A stretch of DNA of 64,000 nucleotides from UKL13-3 sp040387195 (GCA_040387195.1 JAZKEF010000002.1:296839-360838), one strand, 5' to 3'; shown: positions 25,636 through 35,050, counted from the first letter of the stretch. Numbers and translations: made by a program. The notes: generated by a model not told the origin, from the letters alone.

Positions 25636-27747
25636 TTAATAGAATTTATACCTGTTGTCTTTTACGTTTTTCATTTCTTTCAATACTTCGAAAGAACCAT
25701 ACTCAACTCGCTGCGACAGCTGGCTGATGATTTCTGCTTTGTATGGAGCATAATCCGGAACTTGTGGCCCATCACTGAAACGAATGATGTTGGCAACAAA
25801 AATGGCATTATCCCCTTTAATTGGTCCAACAATTTTGCCGGTAGTTTTTGTTCCGAAAATTGTTCCGATAAAGGTATTATCCGGACCAACATAAGCAACG
25901 TTAGGGTTTTCAAATGTTTGACCTACAACCGGAGTAACAGCTACCTGTAATTTGGTTGCAATATCCTGTAACGTACCGGCACCGCTCATGGCAGTTTTAA
26001 CTTTTTCAATCAGCTGTTCTGCTTTTTTATCCTTACGGTAATCAGCAGTAACGCGATCCTTTACATCTTCAAAGGTTGCGTTGTCTTTTTCCTTGATTTG
26101 AGAAAGTGTAGCCACCAGGTATAAGTTACCCATTGAGAACACTTCCGATACATCACCGATTTCGGCATTGTATGCCCAGCGAATGGCTTCTCTTGCATCA
26201 GGCAAACCGGCAAGCGACTTATCGTTTTCTTTTAAGTTATCGGCAACACGTTTTGAAAGACCTTTTTCTTTAACAGCATTTTCGAATGCTTCGGCACCAC
26301 CAACGCTGGCAGCAGCAAACTGGCTTGCCTGATTATAAGCGGTATTAACAGTTCTTTCACTAGGCTCGATGGCTCTTTCCAATACACCGGCAGCCACCGT
26401 TTTTTTCGATTTATTTTCGGTAACCTTTACGATATGGATACCAAATTGCGTTTTCAATACACCGATATCGTCTTTGTTGCCACGTTTCACGTAGTCGTTA
26501 AATTCTTTTACCATTGCACCTTCGGCAAACCAACCCAGATCACCACCACGACTAGCAGTTCCGTCTGTTCCATATTGAGCAGCCTTTTCGCCAAAGTCGG
26601 CACCCTTACGGATTTCAGCCAATACTTCCTGTGCCTTTTTCATGGTAGCAGCTGTATCGTTATTCTCAATTTTAAACAAGATATGGCTTGCGCGCATCTG
26701 GTATAAACTGTCTTCCTTGATACCGGCAACTTTGTATATTTTGTATTTACCATCAGCAAAAACAGGTCCTACCATACCACCAACAGGTAGCGTAAAAATG
26801 GCATTCTGAACATCAGGCGGAAAGAATGAGAGCGGATGGGAAACAGTATCAAACTTGCTGTCGCTGTTAACATCAACATACAAGGTATCGTTGGTGGCAG
26901 CAGCAAACTGAGTCATTTGATCGGTAACCCATTTTTGAATTGTAGCAGTGTCCTCAGCAGTAGGAACAACCTCAAATGTTACAAATTCCAATTTGCGGCT
27001 GTTGGTTTTTTCCTTGTATTTATCTTTGTTTTTGCTAAAGTATGATTTTAACTCTCCATCTTCTGCGGCAATGGTTGAATCAGGAATGCTGAAATAGTTT
27101 ACAGCAACCAAATCCATATCAGTAGTATGGTTACGGTTATTGTAAACCGCCTTTGCTTCCAAGCTTGTGGCATACACACCTTTTTTGAAAAGGGTATTAT
27201 ATTTTTTAGATGCAGTTTCTTTTACCAATCCTGTTTCAAATTCCAGCCAGCTTGTTTTGGCTTGCTCATCGTTTGACTCGGTCATGTTTTTAAGGAAACG
27301 TACTACCAGGTTGCGGTCGTACTGTCCGGTTTGCGGATCCTGGAAAATAGGTGCAGATTTGATTTGTGGGTGTGGCTCGGCACCTTGCACCAGCTCAAAC
27401 AACTCTTCGTTGGTCACATTAATTCCCAATTCATCATATTGTTTAGTCATCAAACCATCCATGATCATTTGATTCCATGTTTGTTCACGAATCATATCCG
27501 AAGTGTTTTGATCCACATTCGGCTGTTGCGAACGAAGTTTGTAACTCTCGAGAGCTTTCTGGTATTCCTGCTCAAATTGCTTCACGCTGATAGACTCTCC
27601 GTCAATTTCTCCAACGTTTGTATCGTTGGCGCCAAACATCCGGCTATTGCTTTGTAAAGCATCTGAAATAACGAACAATGCCAAAGCACCACCCACTACT
27701 ACGATTGCTAAACCTGATTTGTTTCTGATCTTCTCTAATACTGACAT
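25636..27747 (-). CDS. PpiD/SurA-like membrane-anchored peptidyl-prolyl isomerase
   Basis: A 703-aa protein with one N-terminal transmembrane helix (about 12-30, LAIVVVGGALALFVISDAL), a SurA-type N-domain (VGEIDGESISVKQFEQEYQ) and a parvulin (PpiC) domain at about 340-450 (RASHILFKIENNDTAATMKK ... GGDLGWFAEGAMVKEFND). A second, degenerate parvulin-like region precedes the C-terminus. PpiD-type proteins sit at the inner membrane and help exported proteins fold as they leave the Sec channel. The domain order and anchor fit PpiD (623 aa in E. coli). It has a good minus-strand promoter. Confidence 0.9.
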   Translation of the reverse strand: MSVLEKIRNKSGLAIVVVGGALALFVISDALQSNSRMFGANDTNVGEIDGESISVKQFEQEYQKALESYKLRSQQPNVDQNTSDMIREQTWNQMIMDGLMTKQYDELGINVTNEELFELVQGAEPHPQIKSAPIFQDPQTGQYDRNLVVRFLKNMTESNDEQAKTSWLEFETGLVKETASKKYNTLFKKGVYATSLEAKAVYNNRNHTTDMDLVAVNYFSIPDSTIAAEDGELKSYFSKNKDKYKEKTNSRKLEFVTFEVVPTAEDTATIQKWVTDQMTQFAAATNDTLYVDVNSDSKFDTVSHPLSFFPPDVQNAIFTLPVGGMVGPVFADGKYKIYKVAGIKEDSLYQMRASHILFKIENNDTAATMKKAQEVLAEIRKGADFGEKAAQYGTDGTASRGGDLGWFAEGAMVKEFNDYVKRGNKDDIGVLKTQFGIHIVKVTENKSKKTVAAGVLERAIEPSERTVNTAYNQASQFAAASVGGAEAFENAVKEKGLSKRVADNLKENDKSLAGLPDAREAIRWAYNAEIGDVSEVFSMGNLYLVATLSQIKEKDNATFEDVKDRVTADYRKDKKAEQLIEKVKTAMSGAGTLQDIATKLQVAVTPVVGQTFENPNVAYVGPDNTFIGTIFGTKTTGKIVGPIKGDNAIFVANIIRFSDGPQVPDYAPYKAEIISQLSQRVEYGSFEVLKEMKNVKDNRYKFY

Positions 27748-27769
27748 GTATAAAACTTTAGTAAGGTGG

Positions 27770-27800
27770 CAAAAATAAGCGGGTTGTGTATATAAGTCAA
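27770..27800 (-). promoter_or_regulatory. promoter of the ppiD-like gene
   Basis: On the minus strand TTG (CAA at 27798-27800), 20 bases, then TATTTTTG (CAAAAATA at 27770-27777), matching TTG-N19/20-TAnnTTTG. Transcription should start about 15-20 bases before the ATG at 27747. Confidence 0.65.
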
Positions 27801-27876
27801 TAGCAGACCATTTAATAAAACACCTTTATATCAGCAGGTTATCAAATGATGCTATTTTGAAGCCCTTGATTTTGCT

Positions 27877-27884
27877 TACTTTTG
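27877..27884 (+). promoter_or_regulatory. -7 box abutting the methyltransferase start
   Basis: TACTTTTG matches TAnnTTTG and ends only 4 bases before the ATG at 27889. A TTTTG lies 17 bases upstream (27855-27859). If used, the mRNA would be nearly leaderless. Confidence 0.5.
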
Positions 27885-27888
27885 GCCT

Positions 27889-28596
27889 ATGCAAGCATAC
27901 GGAAAATTATATCTCATTCCCAACTTTTTGGCCGATGACAACCCGGATAACTTTTTAGCGCAATACGTGCGCGAACAGGTGCTCCATATCAAACATTTTA
28001 TTGTTGAAACCGAAAAGGATGCACGGGCTTTAATCAAACGTTTGCAAATAGCTACACCTCAAAATGAATTGCAGCTTTTTTTGTGGAATGAACACAGCAA
28101 TAAAAATGAAGTAACGCATCTGCTGAAGGCCTTGGAAAACGGCATGGATGCCGGTATTATAACAGATGCAGGATTACCCTGTGTGGCAGATCCGGGGAGT
28201 GATGTAGTAGCATTGGCGCACCAGAAAAACATTGATGTGATCCCGTTACCCGGAGCATCCAGTATTTTGATGGCATTGATGGCAAGTGGAATGAACGGTC
28301 AGGGATTTACGTTTCATGGATACATTCCGATAGATAAGATTGCCCGTGCAAAAAAAATTAAGGAACTGGAGGCAGATGCCCGCAGAAGAAACCAGTCGCA
28401 GATTTTTATGGAAGCACCCTACCGGAACAACCAATTGCTGGAGGACATCCTTAAAAACACAGATAGCAATACCCGTATTTGTGTTGCCATGAACATCAGT
28501 GCAGCCAATCAGTTTATCAAAACACAAACCAATAAGCAGTGGCTCAATACCAAAATTGATTTACACAAGAAGCCGGTGATTTTTATTATTGGCTAG
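27889..28596 (+). CDS. tetrapyrrole-methylase family SAM-dependent methyltransferase (RsmI-like)
   Basis: A 235-aa protein with the family signature GMDAGIITDAGLPCVADPGSDVVALAHQ (about 84-111), LPGASSILMALMASGMNG and FHGYIP. RsmI 2'-O-methylates C1402 of 16S rRNA, but its N-terminus normally reads LYVVPTPIGN. Here it is KLYLIPNFLADD, the form found in a second Bacteroidota paralog. The fold is therefore clear and the substrate uncertain. It is convergent with the thioredoxin-fold gene. Confidence 0.85.
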   Translation: MQAYGKLYLIPNFLADDNPDNFLAQYVREQVLHIKHFIVETEKDARALIKRLQIATPQNELQLFLWNEHSNKNEVTHLLKALENGMDAGIITDAGLPCVADPGSDVVALAHQKNIDVIPLPGASSILMALMASGMNGQGFTFHGYIPIDKIARAKKIKELEADARRRNQSQIFMEAPYRNNQLLEDILKNTDSNTRICVAMNISAANQFIKTQTNKQWLNTKIDLHKKPVIFIIG

Positions 28597-28643
28597 AGGG
28601 ATCAATGAAGGGAAAAACGTCAAACAGGCAGAATCAATACCCG

Positions 28644-29834
28644 CTAATTTTTGAGCCTTGCCGCATCAATTTTTTTCACCAACTCTTCGGTTTCCGACAT
28701 ATCCTTTTGTTTTTCCAACTTGCCTGTTTCAATCGCCTTTATTGCTTCCTTCTTTGCAGCGGCATAATTCCCAGTTTTGTACAAGAGGGCTGCATACGTA
28801 TCCCGATGCGCATATTGCGGGTCTTTTTTGAGAACAGGATCTTCCATCCATTTAATGGCCGCATTCAGCGCTGCCTTATCTTTGCAATCGGTGTACAAGT
28901 CCCAGGCATATTGATTTAAAGTTGACGGAGTGAGGCCAATTGTTGTATCGGGAATTGAACGTGTAATTAATTCAACCATGTCTTTCCAATTGGAGTCGGC
29001 CTTAAGTTGGCTGAGCTTGCTGTTAAACACAAACCAGCCGGGAGATGTTAAATAGATCTGTCCTTTTTTCAGCGTTTCATTAAACGCAATAGCATCATGT
29101 TTCTTGATGGCCAGCCGGATGTTGCTGCTGAACATAGAATTAAAAACAGACTCAACATCGTCATTTCCGAAAAGTGCATTGAGTGTTTTCGCATTTTCAA
29201 GCGTCCGGTTTTGTTGTGTAGTATTAACTAAAAAATAGAATCGCTTAAAAACACTCCAGCTAACCTCATCAGTCATGTCGCTTCGTCCGGTCAAAAAAGC
29301 ATTCACAGTTGCCGAGTCCGGAAAGGCGGCTGATTTTTTATTTTTAGCAAAAACGTTGATGTAAAAAGAAGGAAAGTCGGGAGCTATGTTTTCTGAATAG
29401 CCGGAGAGAACAGGTTGATTAACGCCCGCGGTTATAATAGGCATTATCCTATCCAGGTATTTATCAGAATAGCCCTGAAGGGCAACAATCAACTGTCCTT
29501 TTTTATTTAGAATCAAAGCGGTGGGAAATCCCATTACGGCATACTTGCGCGCTAAGAGAATTCCAATGGAATCCTTCTCCATTTCGAGTTTGGTGGAAAC
29601 AAAATACTTGTTCATCGTATCAGCCACTGCTCCAGCACAAAATACTTTTTCATCCAGCACCTTACACCATCCACACCAATCGGTATAACCATCAATAAAT
29701 ATGAGCTTGTTTTCCTTGTCGGCTTTGGCAAGGAGTTCGACCACACTATGAGTCTTCTCAAACTTTACCTGTGCAATTGCAACTAGGTTTTGCAACAGCA
29801 TCAGAAGGATAAAAGGAATATATTTTTTAAGCAT
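28644..29834 (-). CDS. secreted thioredoxin-fold protein, 396 aa
   Basis: A signal peptide (MLKKYIPFILLMLLQNLVAIAQ) is followed by a thioredoxin domain with WCGWC (Cys54, Cys57) and the cis-Pro in MGFPTALILN. After residue about 150 comes a helical C-terminal half of about 240 residues resembling TPR-like solenoid (YAHRDTYAALLYKTGNYAAAKKEAIKAI). The likely role is periplasmic thiol exchange with a protein-binding tail. It is 9 bases downstream of the phaB-like gene on the same strand, though the functional link is unclear. Confidence 0.85.
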   Translation of the reverse strand: MLKKYIPFILLMLLQNLVAIAQVKFEKTHSVVELLAKADKENKLIFIDGYTDWCGWCKVLDEKVFCAGAVADTMNKYFVSTKLEMEKDSIGILLARKYAVMGFPTALILNKKGQLIVALQGYSDKYLDRIMPIITAGVNQPVLSGYSENIAPDFPSFYINVFAKNKKSAAFPDSATVNAFLTGRSDMTDEVSWSVFKRFYFLVNTTQQNRTLENAKTLNALFGNDDVESVFNSMFSSNIRLAIKKHDAIAFNETLKKGQIYLTSPGWFVFNSKLSQLKADSNWKDMVELITRSIPDTTIGLTPSTLNQYAWDLYTDCKDKAALNAAIKWMEDPVLKKDPQYAHRDTYAALLYKTGNYAAAKKEAIKAIETGKLEKQKDMSETEELVKKIDAARLKN

Positions 29835-29842
29835 AGCAAATA

Positions 29843-30589
29843 TTAATAAACGTGCTGACCACCATTAATGGAATAGTTGGCACCGGTAATAAAACTTGCC
29901 TGATCACTTGCCAGGAAACAAACCAGGTGTGCAACTTCTTCGGTTCCACCCAATCGGCCCATCGGAATTTGTTCCACAATCTGGTTACGCACCTCTTCTT
30001 TTACGGCCATTACCATATCTGTTCCGATATAACCGGGAGAAATGGTGTTAACCGTAACACCTTTGCGTGCAACTTCCATAGCAAGTGTTTTAGTAAAACC
30101 ATGCATGCCGGCCTTTGCTGCACTATAGTTGGCCTGTCCGAATTGTCCGCGTTGCCCGTTTACGGATGAAATATTAATGATGCGCCCAAAATTGCGGTCA
30201 ATCATTCCATTAATTACATTGCGGGTACAGTTAAAAACGGAGTCGAGATTAGACGAAAGAACATCACGCCATTGCTCGTAGCTCATTTTGCGAAAAGCTG
30301 TATCACGGGTAATACCGGCATTGTTTACCAGCACATCCACCGGCCCAATTTTTTCTTCAATCTCCTGCATCATGGTTTCAACACTTGCATAGTCAGACAC
30401 CTCTCCATAAAACAAATCCACCTTGATGTTTTTGGAATCCATCATCATTTTCCACCTATCGGCTTTGTCCTTGCTTCTGAAATTGGCCAGTACCCGGTAA
30501 CCTTCCTTGTATAAAGCTTCGCACATTGCAGTTCCTAATCCTCCGGTAGCTCCGGTAACGAGCACAACTCTTTTTTGATTTTTGTCCAT
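29843..30589 (-). CDS. phaB: acetoacetyl-CoA reductase-like short-chain dehydrogenase
   Basis: A 248-aa SDR. The cofactor loop is TGATGGLGTAMCEAL (about residues 12-26), followed by NNAGITRD. The catalytic Ser is in INISSVNG and Tyr-Lys in YSAAK, and the sequence ends ITGANYSINGGQHVY. The ending SINGGQHVY and the MSYEQWRDVLSSNLDSVFN segment are characteristic of PhaB, which reduces acetoacetyl-CoA to (R)-3-hydroxybutyryl-CoA with NADPH. FabG is the main alternative. No polyhydroxyalkanoate synthase is nearby. It sits next to the phenylacetyl-CoA epoxidase cluster, divergent from its TetR regulator. Confidence 0.85.
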   Translation of the reverse strand: MDKNQKRVVLVTGATGGLGTAMCEALYKEGYRVLANFRSKDKADRWKMMMDSKNIKVDLFYGEVSDYASVETMMQEIEEKIGPVDVLVNNAGITRDTAFRKMSYEQWRDVLSSNLDSVFNCTRNVINGMIDRNFGRIINISSVNGQRGQFGQANYSAAKAGMHGFTKTLAMEVARKGVTVNTISPGYIGTDMVMAVKEEVRNQIVEQIPMGRLGGTEEVAHLVCFLASDQASFITGANYSINGGQHVY

Positions 30590-30657
30590 GGCGTGGTTGT
30601 TTATGTGTGCTCAAGTTAACAATTTGGGTAGTGATAACAAGCAGGTTAAATTATTTC

Positions 30658-30687
30658 TTGGATTTTAACGGATAATTAATAATTTCG
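30658..30687 (+). promoter_or_regulatory. promoter of tetR-paa cluster
   Basis: TTG (30658-30660), 19 bases, then TAATTTCG (30680-30687), one base off the TAnnTTTG consensus, ending 19 bases before the regulator's ATG. Confidence 0.5.
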
Positions 30688-30706
30688 TCTAACAATCATT
30701 AGGTTT

Positions 30707-31318
30707 ATGTCGGAAACACTCAGCATCAGTAGGAAAGAACAGATTTTGCAAACCAGCGCTAAAATGTTCAAGGAAAAGGGGTACGCCAGTACCAGTATGC
30801 GCGACATTGCAACAGAGATGGGTATTGAGGCAGCCAGTTTATACCATCATATCAAATCTAAAGAAGAGATTCTGGAAACCATTTGTTTCAGCATGGCAGA
30901 TAAGTTGATTACGGGTATTTCGGAAGTGAATGATATCTATTTTAATGCAGAAGAAAAACTGCGCATGGCCATCAAGAATCACGTACAAATTATTGCCGAA
31001 AACATTGACCAAAGTGCAACCTTCCTTCATGAATGGAGAAGTTTAAGCGACCCTAAATTGTCGGAATTTAAAGCACTGCGCGACAAATATGAAAACGAGT
31101 TTAAAGTGATTTTGAATGATGGCGTGAATGAGGACTTGTTTGATAATGTGGACCAAAAATTTGCAACACTTACCATCCTTTCAACAGTGAACTGGATTAA
31201 TGAATGGTATAACCCAGGCGGCAAAATGAGTGCAGAAGAAATTGCAAAGAAGCTGAGCGATTTTATATTAGGTGGATTACGCAAAAAATTAGTAACAGAT
31301 ATTAATTATAAGCCATAG
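30707..31318 (+). CDS. TetR-family transcriptional regulator
   Basis: A 203-aa TetR regulator. The N-terminal helix-turn-helix is ILQTSAKMFKEKGYASTSMRDIATEMGIEAASLYHHIKSKEEIL (about residues 13-56), followed by an all-helical ligand domain. It lies 29 bases upstream of paaA on the same strand, so it probably controls the phenylacetate genes. In other bacteria the TetR-type PaaR senses phenylacetyl-CoA, so that ligand is a reasonable guess. Confidence 0.9.
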   Translation: MSETLSISRKEQILQTSAKMFKEKGYASTSMRDIATEMGIEAASLYHHIKSKEEILETICFSMADKLITGISEVNDIYFNAEEKLRMAIKNHVQIIAENIDQSATFLHEWRSLSDPKLSEFKALRDKYENEFKVILNDGVNEDLFDNVDQKFATLTILSTVNWINEWYNPGGKMSAEEIAKKLSDFILGGLRKKLVTDINYKP

Positions 31319-31347
31319 AATTGAATAAGAATTAAACAAGAAACGAT

Positions 31348-32337
31348 ATGTACGGAAATGCTTACATCGATCCTAACGAAAAAGCTAATGGAATATTAGC
31401 CGGGGAGGATTCCATTAAATTGCAGGAATTTGAAGACCGGATTGCACGCGGTGAAAAAATAGAGCCGAAAGACTGGATGCCAAAGGAATACCGCAAACAG
31501 CTCATTCGTATGATAGAGCAACACGGGCACTCGGAAATTATTGGTGCTTTGCCTGAAGGAACATGGATTACCAGAGCTCCCGGATTCAAGCGTAAGATGG
31601 CATTAATGGCCAAAGTACAGGATGAAGTAGGACACGCGCAATTGTTGTATAGTGCTGCCGAAACATTGGGTAAAAGTCGTGAAGACATGACCAATGATTT
31701 GATAACAGGAAAATCCAAATACTCAAACGTGTTTAATTATCCTGCATTCACCTGGGCAGATGCCTGCATCATAGCATGGCTTATAGATGCAGGAGCAATT
31801 ATCAATCAGGTTGCAAATGCAAAGGGGAGCTATGGCCCGTATTGCAGAGCGCTCGATCGTATTTGTACAGAAGAGAGTTTTCACCTAAAATATGGTCACG
31901 ATAATGTAGTGACATTAGCTACCGGAACACCAATTCAACGCAAGATGGTGCAAGAGGCATTAACACGCTGGTGGCCGCCCATCATGCACTTTTTTGGCCC
32001 TTCGGATAAACTGTCGGGACACACCGAAATTCTGATGCGCTGGAAAGTGAAAATGGCTACCAATGATGAAATGCGTCAACAGTTTTTGAACATGTATGTT
32101 CCGAAGATCTGGGATCTGGGATTAACAGTTCCGGATGTGAACCTGAAGAAAAATGAAGAAACAGGAAAGTGGGATTATACCGAACCTGATTGGGACGAAT
32201 TTAAACGTGTAATCAATGGTGGTGGTCCATGTAATGCCGAGCGTTTGGCTGTAAGAAGAATGGCTGAAGAACGTGGCAGATGGGTACGTAAGGCACTGTT
32301 GAACAAATCGGAACAATATGTAGCGCCATTGGCGTAA
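31348..32337 (+). CDS. paaA: 1,2-phenylacetyl-CoA epoxidase catalytic subunit PaaA
   Basis: A 329-aa PaaA, the di-iron oxygenase subunit that epoxidises the ring of phenylacetyl-CoA. Characteristic stretches are ARGEKIEPKDWMPKEYRKQ, the iron-ligand helices EVGHAQLLYSAAE and EESFHLKYGHD, and the segment LTRWWPPIMHFFGPSDK. Length fits the family (about 310-330). It is followed by paaB. Confidence 0.95.
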   Translation: MYGNAYIDPNEKANGILAGEDSIKLQEFEDRIARGEKIEPKDWMPKEYRKQLIRMIEQHGHSEIIGALPEGTWITRAPGFKRKMALMAKVQDEVGHAQLLYSAAETLGKSREDMTNDLITGKSKYSNVFNYPAFTWADACIIAWLIDAGAIINQVANAKGSYGPYCRALDRICTEESFHLKYGHDNVVTLATGTPIQRKMVQEALTRWWPPIMHFFGPSDKLSGHTEILMRWKVKMATNDEMRQQFLNMYVPKIWDLGLTVPDVNLKKNEETGKWDYTEPDWDEFKRVINGGGPCNAERLAVRRMAEERGRWVRKALLNKSEQYVAPLA

Positions 32338-32355
32338 TTAATTTTATCGTTTTCA

Positions 32356-32377
32356 GAGACGCATAATTATGCGTCTC
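32356..32377. repeat. 22-bp perfect palindrome
   Basis: GAGACGCATAATTATGCGTCTC lies between paaA and paaB. It could form an mRNA hairpin just before paaB, or be a small dispersed palindrome. There is no T-run. Confidence 0.7.
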
Positions 32378-32395
32378 AACATCAAAATAATTACC

Positions 32396-32770
32396 ATGAT
32401 ACAATCATTAGACCCACGCATAGCACGCGAGAACATATCTGAAAACAATACCATTGAACCATTAACACCAATGGACAATTGGGAAACCTATGAAGTGTTT
32501 CACCAAAAAAAACGAGGCGACCAGCATATGCATGTTGGGATCGTTCATGCACCCAATCCTGAAATGGCGTTACTGTTCGGTAAAGATCAATACGGTCGCA
32601 GGGGTATCACTGCAAATATTTGGGTTGTAAAAACAGCCAATGTGTTTTGTACGGAATACGAAGATCAGGACATGTTTGAAACCACCCCGGAGAAACAATA
32701 CCGAGAAGCCGGAGGATACAAGGTGATGGATAAGATCAATAAATACAAAAAAGCACAAAAACCTGCTTGA
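32396..32770 (+). CDS. paaB: 1,2-phenylacetyl-CoA epoxidase subunit PaaB
   Basis: A 124-aa PaaB. The core NWETYEVFHQKKRGDQHMHVG and AHAPNPEMAL-like segment, then GRRGITANIWVVKT, are the family hallmarks. PaaB is a small structural subunit that bridges PaaAC heterodimers. I use the ATG at 32396; the frame is open 27 bases upstream, but that part overlaps the palindrome and lacks family sequence. Confidence 0.92.
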   Translation: MIQSLDPRIARENISENNTIEPLTPMDNWETYEVFHQKKRGDQHMHVGIVHAPNPEMALLFGKDQYGRRGITANIWVVKTANVFCTEYEDQDMFETTPEKQYREAGGYKVMDKINKYKKAQKPA

Positions 32771-32774
32771 TAAC

Positions 32775-34178
32775 GTGTTGGGTTTAAAGTCATACGAAAC
32801 CATAATTGGCAGCATCGCAATGATGCTGCTTTTGTTTTTGTCGGGGTATTTTTACCTTGAGAAGATGACGCAGATGGACAGCGCTTTTGTAACGATTGCC
32901 GTTGTCAATAAATCGGGTTTTGTGATACCGCATTATCGTTTTCCAATTCTGTTCACACAGCTGTTACCGGTAATGCTGATATGGCTTTCAGCACCCCTTA
33001 AATGGGTGGTGTTTTCATACTCCATTAATTTTTACCTGTTGTATGCGCTGTGTTATGTTGCGGCTACGTTTAAGTATAAACAACCTGCAACAGCATTGCT
33101 CATTCCGCTGGTGTGCGCTATGAATAGCGGGGAGGTGTTTTTCATTCAAACAGAAATATTACATGGGTTGGTATTTGCCATTTTGTTTCTGGCCTGGCTT
33201 GAGTACCATACCGGAACAACTATGACCCGAGCAGATCAACTAACGGGAATGTTCTTTGCCATTACGGCCATCTTGTTTCATCCCATTGTGAATGTGTTGT
33301 TGTTTTTTATGTTGGCTTATTACCTTATCAGAAACCATAAGCGGATGGAACGATTTCATGTGACTGTTGCAATCATTGCATTTGTATGGTTGTTGGTGAA
33401 AGCATATTTTCTTCCCGATAATGCATACGAAGACCAGTTTTACAATCAACAGCAAACATTTTTGGAAACACTGATGTCGCCCATGCAGTCTTATACTATT
33501 CAGTGGTATATCAAAAATGGAACAGGATTGTATTTGCTTACCAACATATTGTTCTTACTTGTTGTATTGGTGAATGGTTTGATGAAACGCTGGTTGCTGC
33601 TGTCTGTATTCATCCTAAGTACGTTTGGTTACCTGTTGCTGATGTCCGTTCTGTTTAAAGGGGATTCCAATATTATGATGGAACGGGTTTTTTTAGGACT
33701 GGCATTGATTATCGGTTTGGCGGCTGTGGATTGTCTTGGCAACATTCACCTTCCTCAATGGAGCAAGGTCACGTTATGGGTGTTCATTTTCGCAGCAGGT
33801 TTTTCCAATATATTGAACGCAGCACCCCGGCAAACGCAGCACCTGGACATTTCAACCGAACTCACACATAAACTACAGCAACATAACGGGCATAAATTTT
33901 ATACCACCACAGCCGATATTCCGTATGCACACAATTATGTGATGTGGCCATTGGCTTGCGAGCAGCTGATGTTGAGCGCCATCCTGTATCCACAATCGGT
34001 AAAAACAATTTATATGTTTGCCGATATGGAAGAAGCGAAAGCCACACTTGCAGAAAAGATGCACGACCATAAAATTTTGGTTGCGAGCTTTTACCTGAAA
34101 ATAGAAGACAGTGTTTTTAATAAAACCTATTTTGCCCTCCCCCCGGAACCCTACCAATACATACAACCATATCAATAA
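32775..34178 (+). CDS. polytopic membrane protein of unknown function
   Basis: A 467-aa protein with roughly ten hydrophobic segments (for example AMMLLLFLSGYFYL near residue 20, FTQLLPVMLIWLSA, TNILFLLVVLVNGL) and a soluble C-terminal part of about 100 residues. No family recognised; its overall look is like glycosyltransferase-type or uncharacterised Bacteroidota integral membrane proteins. The start is GTG (32775) or TTG (32778). It lies 4 bases after paaB and 3 bases before paaC, so it must be in the same transcript, which is unusual for a paa cluster. Confidence 0.8.
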   Translation: MLGLKSYETIIGSIAMMLLLFLSGYFYLEKMTQMDSAFVTIAVVNKSGFVIPHYRFPILFTQLLPVMLIWLSAPLKWVVFSYSINFYLLYALCYVAATFKYKQPATALLIPLVCAMNSGEVFFIQTEILHGLVFAILFLAWLEYHTGTTMTRADQLTGMFFAITAILFHPIVNVLLFFMLAYYLIRNHKRMERFHVTVAIIAFVWLLVKAYFLPDNAYEDQFYNQQQTFLETLMSPMQSYTIQWYIKNGTGLYLLTNILFLLVVLVNGLMKRWLLLSVFILSTFGYLLLMSVLFKGDSNIMMERVFLGLALIIGLAAVDCLGNIHLPQWSKVTLWVFIFAAGFSNILNAAPRQTQHLDISTELTHKLQQHNGHKFYTTTADIPYAHNYVMWPLACEQLMLSAILYPQSVKTIYMFADMEEAKATLAEKMHDHKILVASFYLKIEDSVFNKTYFALPPEPYQYIQPYQ

Positions 34179-34181
34179 CTT

Positions 34182-34937
34182 ATGAATACAGAAGCAGTAA
34201 AAGAATTACTTTACAAAATGGCAGATGACCTGCTGATTATTGGTCACCGCAATAGTGAGTGGACAGGCTTGGGTCCGATTCTGGAAGAAGATATCGCTTT
34301 CTCATCCATGGCACAGGATAAAATTGGTCAGTCGCAGGCCTTGTTTCAATTGCTACATGAGCTGGGTGAACAAGAACCCGATACGGTTGCGTTTATGCGT
34401 AATGCAAACCAGTTTCACAATGCCCAGTTTCTGGAGTTACCCAATGGTGATTACGACTTTAGTTTGATGCGCCATTTTTTGTATGATGTTGCCGACCAAT
34501 TGCGTTTTGAAATGCTGGCTACCAGCAGTTATGAGCCGTTGGCTAAAGTTGCCCGTAAGGTAAAAGGAGAACTGAAATACCATGTGTTTCATGCCAATAT
34601 ATGGATTACCAAATTGGGTGTGGCCACAGAAGAAAGTCATGCAAGGATGCAAACAGCTCTAAACGAAGCATGGAACTATGCTGTGGGTTTGTTTGAAGAA
34701 GGAGACTTTGAAAAACAATTGGCAGCAGAAGGAATTTTTGAAGGGGAGGCGGCCTTGCAAAAACGTTGGCTGGAAACCATTACTCCGGTGTTGGATAAAG
34801 CTACGCTGACTATTCCTGCAACGTCTACCTGGGAACCAAAGTTGGGCGGACGGAAGTGTTTTCATACCGAACACTTGCAACCACTTGTAGAGGAGATGAG
34901 TGAAGTGTTTAGAGTAGATCCGGGTGCAGAGTGGTAG
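34182..34937 (+). CDS. paaC: 1,2-phenylacetyl-CoA epoxidase subunit PaaC
   Basis: A 251-aa PaaC, the catalytically inactive ferritin-like partner of PaaA. Recognisable parts are MADDLLIIGHRNSEWTGLGP, LEEDIAFSSMAQDKIGQ, and RKVKGELKYHVFHANIW. It follows the unknown membrane protein by 3 bases. The expected next genes, paaD (Fe-S assembly) and paaE (reductase), are absent; a terminator hairpin and the convergent maeB follow instead. Confidence 0.92.
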   Translation: MNTEAVKELLYKMADDLLIIGHRNSEWTGLGPILEEDIAFSSMAQDKIGQSQALFQLLHELGEQEPDTVAFMRNANQFHNAQFLELPNGDYDFSLMRHFLYDVADQLRFEMLATSSYEPLAKVARKVKGELKYHVFHANIWITKLGVATEESHARMQTALNEAWNYAVGLFEEGDFEKQLAAEGIFEGEAALQKRWLETITPVLDKATLTIPATSTWEPKLGGRKCFHTEHLQPLVEEMSEVFRVDPGAEW

Positions 34938-34997
34938 TTGGTTGGAAGACAGAGGATAGAAGCTAGAGATTGGAAGAATAGTTGAACGAATAATAGA

Positions 34998-35029
34998 AAA
35001 GGCCACTCAATATTTGTTGGGTGGCCTTT
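34998..35029. terminator. terminator between paaC and maeB
   Basis: AAAGGCCACTCAA...TTGGGTGGCCTTT hairpin. The minus-strand reading is followed by TTTTCTATTATT, so it best fits the end of the maeB transcript, though it can also stop the convergent paa transcript. Confidence 0.8.
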
Positions 35030-35050
35030 GTGCGTAATGCTGTCTATCTT

